Assembly: GCA_018646825.1 (NCBI GenBank)
Contig: JABGUA010000213.1
Location: 1 to 9,110, forward strand
DNA from: Piscirickettsiaceae bacterium
Lineage (GTDB): Bacteria; Pseudomonadota; Gammaproteobacteria; Nitrosococcales; Methylophagaceae
Length of the DNA: 9,110 nt
Reading direction: 5' to 3'
Part shown: positions 6,475 through 9,110 of the stretch, piece by piece
How the letters are laid out: every line of letters begins with the position of its first letter
Position numbering within the stretch: position 1 is the stretch's first letter
Made by a program: the position numbers and the translations under genes
Notes under the pieces: generated by a model
Seen by the model: only the letters and a program-made list of their open reading frames with translations
Told to the model about the DNA's origin: nothing
The model's database searches: none

Positions 6475-6480
6475 GAGGGA
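6475..6480 (+). promoter_or_regulatory. Ribosome-binding site that decides the clpX start
   Basis: GAGGGA ends 9 bases before ATG 6490 but only 3 bases before the in-frame TTG at 6484. The spacing therefore favours the ATG as the true start. Confidence 0.6.
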
Positions 6481-6489
6481 TGTTTGAAA

Positions 6490-7767
6490 ATGAGTGAAGA
6501 CAATAACAACGACGATAAATTACTGTACTGCTCTTTCTGCGGTAAGAGCCAGCATGAAGTTAAAAAACTGATTGCAGGTCCTTCTGTCTTTGTTTGCGAT
6601 GAATGTGTTGATTTGTGCAATGACATTATTCGCGAGGAACTGTTAGAAGTTTCACCAGAGGAAGAACAAGAACACCTCCCCACACCACGCGAAATTAATG
6701 CCGCTTTAGATAACTATGTGATTGGGCAGGAAAAGGCCAAGCGGGTCTTATCTGTTGCTGTTTATAATCACTACAAGAGACTACGTTTTGGAGCTCAAAA
6801 ATATGATGATGTTGAACTTTCAAAAAGTAATATCTTAGTTATTGGGCCAACAGGAAGTGGTAAAACATTATTAGCTGAGACATTAGCACGTCAACTTAAT
6901 GTGCCATTCACAATGGCGGATGCCACGACATTAACTGAGGCAGGTTATGTTGGTGAAGACGTTGAAAACATCATTCAAAAATTACTTCAAAAATGTGATT
7001 ACGATGTCGAGAAAGCGGAAACGGGCATTGTCTATATCGATGAAATAGATAAAATTTCACGTAAATCAGATAATCCATCTATCACGCGTGATGTTTCAGG
7101 TGAAGGTGTACAACAAGCATTACTCAAACTAATAGAAGGGACTACCGCATCGATTCCGCCTCAAGGTGGGAGAAAACATCCTCAACAAGAGTTTTTACAA
7201 GTTGATACGAGTAAAATTCTCTTTATTTGTGGCGGTGCCTTTGCGGGTTTAGATAAAGTAATCCGGAATCGGTCTCACAAAGGCGGTATTGGCTTTTCTG
7301 CAGAAGTGCAGAGTATCGATACTGAACGCGATGTGTCTGAAATGTTGAAGACTGTAGAACCTGAAGATCTAATTCAATATGGTTTAATCCCTGAGTTTGT
7401 GGGCCGTCTTCCTGTTGTCGCGACATTAACGGAACTCGATGAAGACGCACTTGTCCAAATTTTAACCGAGCCGAAGAATTCCTTAACCAAACAATACCAA
7501 AAAATGTTTGAAATGGAAGAGACGACAATTGAATTTAGAGAAGATGCACTTAAAGCCATTGCCAAAAAAGCAATGGAACGTAAAACGGGTGCACGTGGAC
7601 TAAGATCCATTATCGAGAACGTGTTACTTGATACGATGTTTGATTTACCATCAACAGAAAACGTATCAAAAGTGGTGATTGATGAAAATGTTGTAAAAGG
7701 CGAAAATGCGCCAATATTGATTTATCAAGACCAAACGACAGATTTAGCAGCGAGTGATAATAGTTAA
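6490..7767 (+). CDS. clpX: ATP-dependent Clp protease ATP-binding subunit ClpX
   Basis: ClpX is a hexameric AAA+ unfoldase that recognises tagged substrates and feeds them into ClpP. The protein has 425 residues (E. coli has 424). The N-terminal zinc-binding domain has C14, C17, C36 and C39. Walker A is GPTGSGKT at 119-126 and Walker B VYIDEID at 181-187. The pore-1 loop is GYVG at 152-155 and the RKH pore loop is at 228-230. The ClpP-docking IGF loop is at 267-269, the arginine finger is R306 in GRLPV, and sensor 2 lies in TGARGLR (366-372). Every element needed for an active ClpXP is present. ATG 6490 is preferred over TTG 6484 on ribosome-binding-site spacing and E. coli alignment. Confidence 0.98.
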   Translation: MSEDNNNDDKLLYCSFCGKSQHEVKKLIAGPSVFVCDECVDLCNDIIREELLEVSPEEEQEHLPTPREINAALDNYVIGQEKAKRVLSVAVYNHYKRLRFGAQKYDDVELSKSNILVIGPTGSGKTLLAETLARQLNVPFTMADATTLTEAGYVGEDVENIIQKLLQKCDYDVEKAETGIVYIDEIDKISRKSDNPSITRDVSGEGVQQALLKLIEGTTASIPPQGGRKHPQQEFLQVDTSKILFICGGAFAGLDKVIRNRSHKGGIGFSAEVQSIDTERDVSEMLKTVEPEDLIQYGLIPEFVGRLPVVATLTELDEDALVQILTEPKNSLTKQYQKMFEMEETTIEFREDALKAIAKKAMERKTGARGLRSIIENVLLDTMFDLPSTENVSKVVIDENVVKGENAPILIYQDQTTDLAASDNS

Positions 7768-7803
7768 ATCCCGTTGAGTTCTAACTGGCTTTAATTATCA
7801 TTT

Positions 7804-7828
7804 AAATCGGCTTTTTTGAGGCCGATTT
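7804..7828 (+). terminator. Hairpin after clpX, possible terminator
   Basis: AAATCGGC (7804-7811) and GCCGATTT (7821-7828) form a perfect 8-bp stem with a T-rich 9-base loop. Only three T bases (part of the stem) precede GCTTG, so it is not a classical intrinsic terminator. It ends one base before the lon promoter's -35 element and probably limits readthrough from clpPX into lon or stabilises the clpX mRNA end. Confidence 0.45.
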
Positions 7829-7829
7829 G

Positions 7830-7858
7830 CTTGAATATTTCTAATGTGTCTCCATATA
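7830..7858 (+). promoter_or_regulatory. Heat-shock (sigma-32) promoter of lon
   Basis: The -35 element CTTGAA (7830-7835) is perfect, and a 14-base spacer leads to CTCCATATA (7850-7858), a near-perfect match to the sigma-32 -10 consensus CCCCATnT. Transcription would begin near 7865, leaving a leader of about 60 bases before the lon ATG. lon is a classic sigma-32 regulon member in E. coli. Confidence 0.8.
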
Positions 7859-7923
7859 GTGATATATGAAGAAACAGGGAGTGCTAATTCGAGCAACCCA
7901 CCAAGCTGCAGAGGTCTAAAAAG

Positions 7924-9110
7924 ATGGATAAAGAAACAAAAGCAACAGAACCAACCCCGATAATTGAAATACCCGTTTTACCCTTGAGGGATGTTGTTGT
8001 TTATCCATATATGGTGATTCCGCTATTTGTTGGCCGTGACCGTTCAATAAAGTCACTTGAAGTCGCCACGGATGAAAACAAACAAGTTTTGTTGATTGCT
8101 CAAAAAGACTCTACCGAAGAGCAACCGGATGCCAGTAATTTGTATGAAATTGGTACGTTAGCTAATATCTTACAACTGTTAAAACTGCCTGATGGTACCG
8201 TCAAAGTACTAGTCGAAGGAATATCACGGGCTAAAGTGTCGGGCTTTGATAATGAAGGTGATTACTTAAAAGCCGATGCGGTTGAACTTATCACAGAAGA
8301 GCCAGAAGAACGTGAAGCTGATGTTCTTATGCGCTCACTACTCAGTCAGTTTGAACAATACGTAAAATTGAATAAAAAAATCCCACCTGAAGTGATTGCC
8401 TCTTTATCGGGTATTGATGAAGCGGCACGTATGGCTGATACCGTTGCTGCCCATATGACATTGAAATTAGAAAACAAGCAACATTTGCTGGAAATCGATA
8501 ATCTCAATGAACGCATTGAAAAACTCATGGTATTCCTTGAGTCGGAAATTGACATTCAACACATTGAAAAGCGGATTCGAAGCCGTGTTAAAAAGCAGAT
8601 GGAAAAAAGCCAACGCGAATATTATTTGAATGAGCAAATGAAAGCTGTTCAGAAAGAGTTGGGAGAATACGACGATAGCGGCAATGAAATTGAAGAACTG
8701 ACAGATCGTATCACCAAAGCAAATATGCCGGCTGAGGCCAATACCAAGGCCGAGTCAGAGCTTAAAAAACTCAAAATGATGTCAGCGATGTCTGCAGAAG
8801 CAACCGTTGTTCGAAACTATATTGAATGGTTAACTGACTTACCCTGGAAAAAAAGATCACGTGTTCATCAAAGTCTAGATAAGGCGGAACAAATACTGGA
8901 TGAGGATCATTATGGTCTTGAGAAGGTCAAAGAACGCATTCTTGAATATTTAGCAGTACAACAGCGTGTAAAAAAAGCCAAAGGTCCAATCCTATGCCTA
9001 GTGGGGCCACCGGGCGTTGGTAAAACGTCTGTTGCACAATCTATTGCACGTGCGACCAACCGGAAATATACCCGAATGGCCTTAGGGGGGGTACGTGATG
9101 AAGCAGAAAT
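7924..9110 (+). CDS. lon: ATP-dependent protease Lon, N-terminal half (cut by window)
   Basis: Lon (EC 3.4.21.53) is a homohexameric AAA+ serine protease that degrades misfolded and regulatory proteins in the cytoplasm. 395 codons are visible of an expected 780-810. The N-terminal substrate-binding domain starts with PVLPLRD at 17-23 (VVVYPYMVIPLFVGR follows) and runs to about residue 205. The long helical linker follows and includes KKQMEKSQREYYLNEQMKA. The AAA+ domain carries Walker A GPPGVGKT at 361-368, then GGVRDEAE at the edge. The Ser-Lys protease domain lies outside the window. The start is ATG 7924 with GAGGT at 7911-7915. The N-terminus is about five residues longer than in E. coli Lon. 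A sigma-32 promoter lies upstream. Confidence 0.97.
   Translation, partial: MDKETKATEPTPIIEIPVLPLRDVVVYPYMVIPLFVGRDRSIKSLEVATDENKQVLLIAQKDSTEEQPDASNLYEIGTLANILQLLKLPDGTVKVLVEGISRAKVSGFDNEGDYLKADAVELITEEPEEREADVLMRSLLSQFEQYVKLNKKIPPEVIASLSGIDEAARMADTVAAHMTLKLENKQHLLEIDNLNERIEKLMVFLESEIDIQHIEKRIRSRVKKQMEKSQREYYLNEQMKAVQKELGEYDDSGNEIEELTDRITKANMPAEANTKAESELKKLKMMSAMSAEATVVRNYIEWLTDLPWKKRSRVHQSLDKAEQILDEDHYGLEKVKERILEYLAVQQRVKKAKGPILCLVGPPGVGKTSVAQSIARATNRKYTRMALGGVRDEAE

Noticed and set aside
6484..6489. TTG start for clpX
   Set aside because: It lies only 3 bases from the Shine-Dalgarno sequence; ATG 6490 has better spacing and matches E. coli ClpX.
1..9110. Mobile element, CRISPR array or phage attachment site at the tRNA
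   Set aside because: There is no integrase, transposase, regularly spaced repeat or duplicated tRNA 3' end; the tRNA is followed directly by tig.

Overview
The window is a chromosomal housekeeping segment from an AT-rich gammaproteobacterium. The evidence is the conserved order tRNA-Leu, tig, clpP, clpX, lon, together with close full-length similarity, as I recall the sequences, to the E. coli trigger factor, ClpP, ClpX, Lon and FieF. A moderately AT-rich marine or methylotrophic lineage such as Thiotrichales would fit, but that placement is a guess. I see no mobile elements, CRISPR arrays, prophage genes or base-composition breaks.

Layout. The left end (1-1592, minus strand) holds nearly all of a PGM1-type phosphoglucomutase gene, missing only its last few codons. 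A short divergent gap of about 80 bp separates it from a plus-strand trio (1672-4118): a FieF/YiiP-type metal efflux transporter, a membrane-anchored NERD-domain protein and a cytosolic 5'-nucleotidase I (NT5C1-like). The last two genes directly abut. A 154-bp gap follows with several hairpin-forming repeats and a consensus -10 box. It leads into tRNA-Leu(UAG) at 4273-4357.

From 4418 to the right edge lies the protein-quality-control block: tig (ribosome-bound chaperone), clpP and clpX (the two halves of the ClpXP protease), then the first half of lon. A good intrinsic terminator lies between tig and clpP. clpP and clpX are 39 bp apart and look co-transcribed. lon is preceded by a hairpin and a strong match to the heat-shock sigma-32 promoter, so it can be induced separately.

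How the genes work together: trigger factor folds nascent chains at the ribosome, while ClpXP and Lon degrade damaged or tagged proteins. The left-hand genes serve unrelated roles (glucose phosphate metabolism, divalent metal export, nucleotide dephosphorylation). No wholly new system is evident. The least-explained parts are the NERD protein lacking the family's usual catalytic lysine, its tight pairing with an NT5C1-like nucleotidase, and the clustered inverted repeats ahead of the tRNA.
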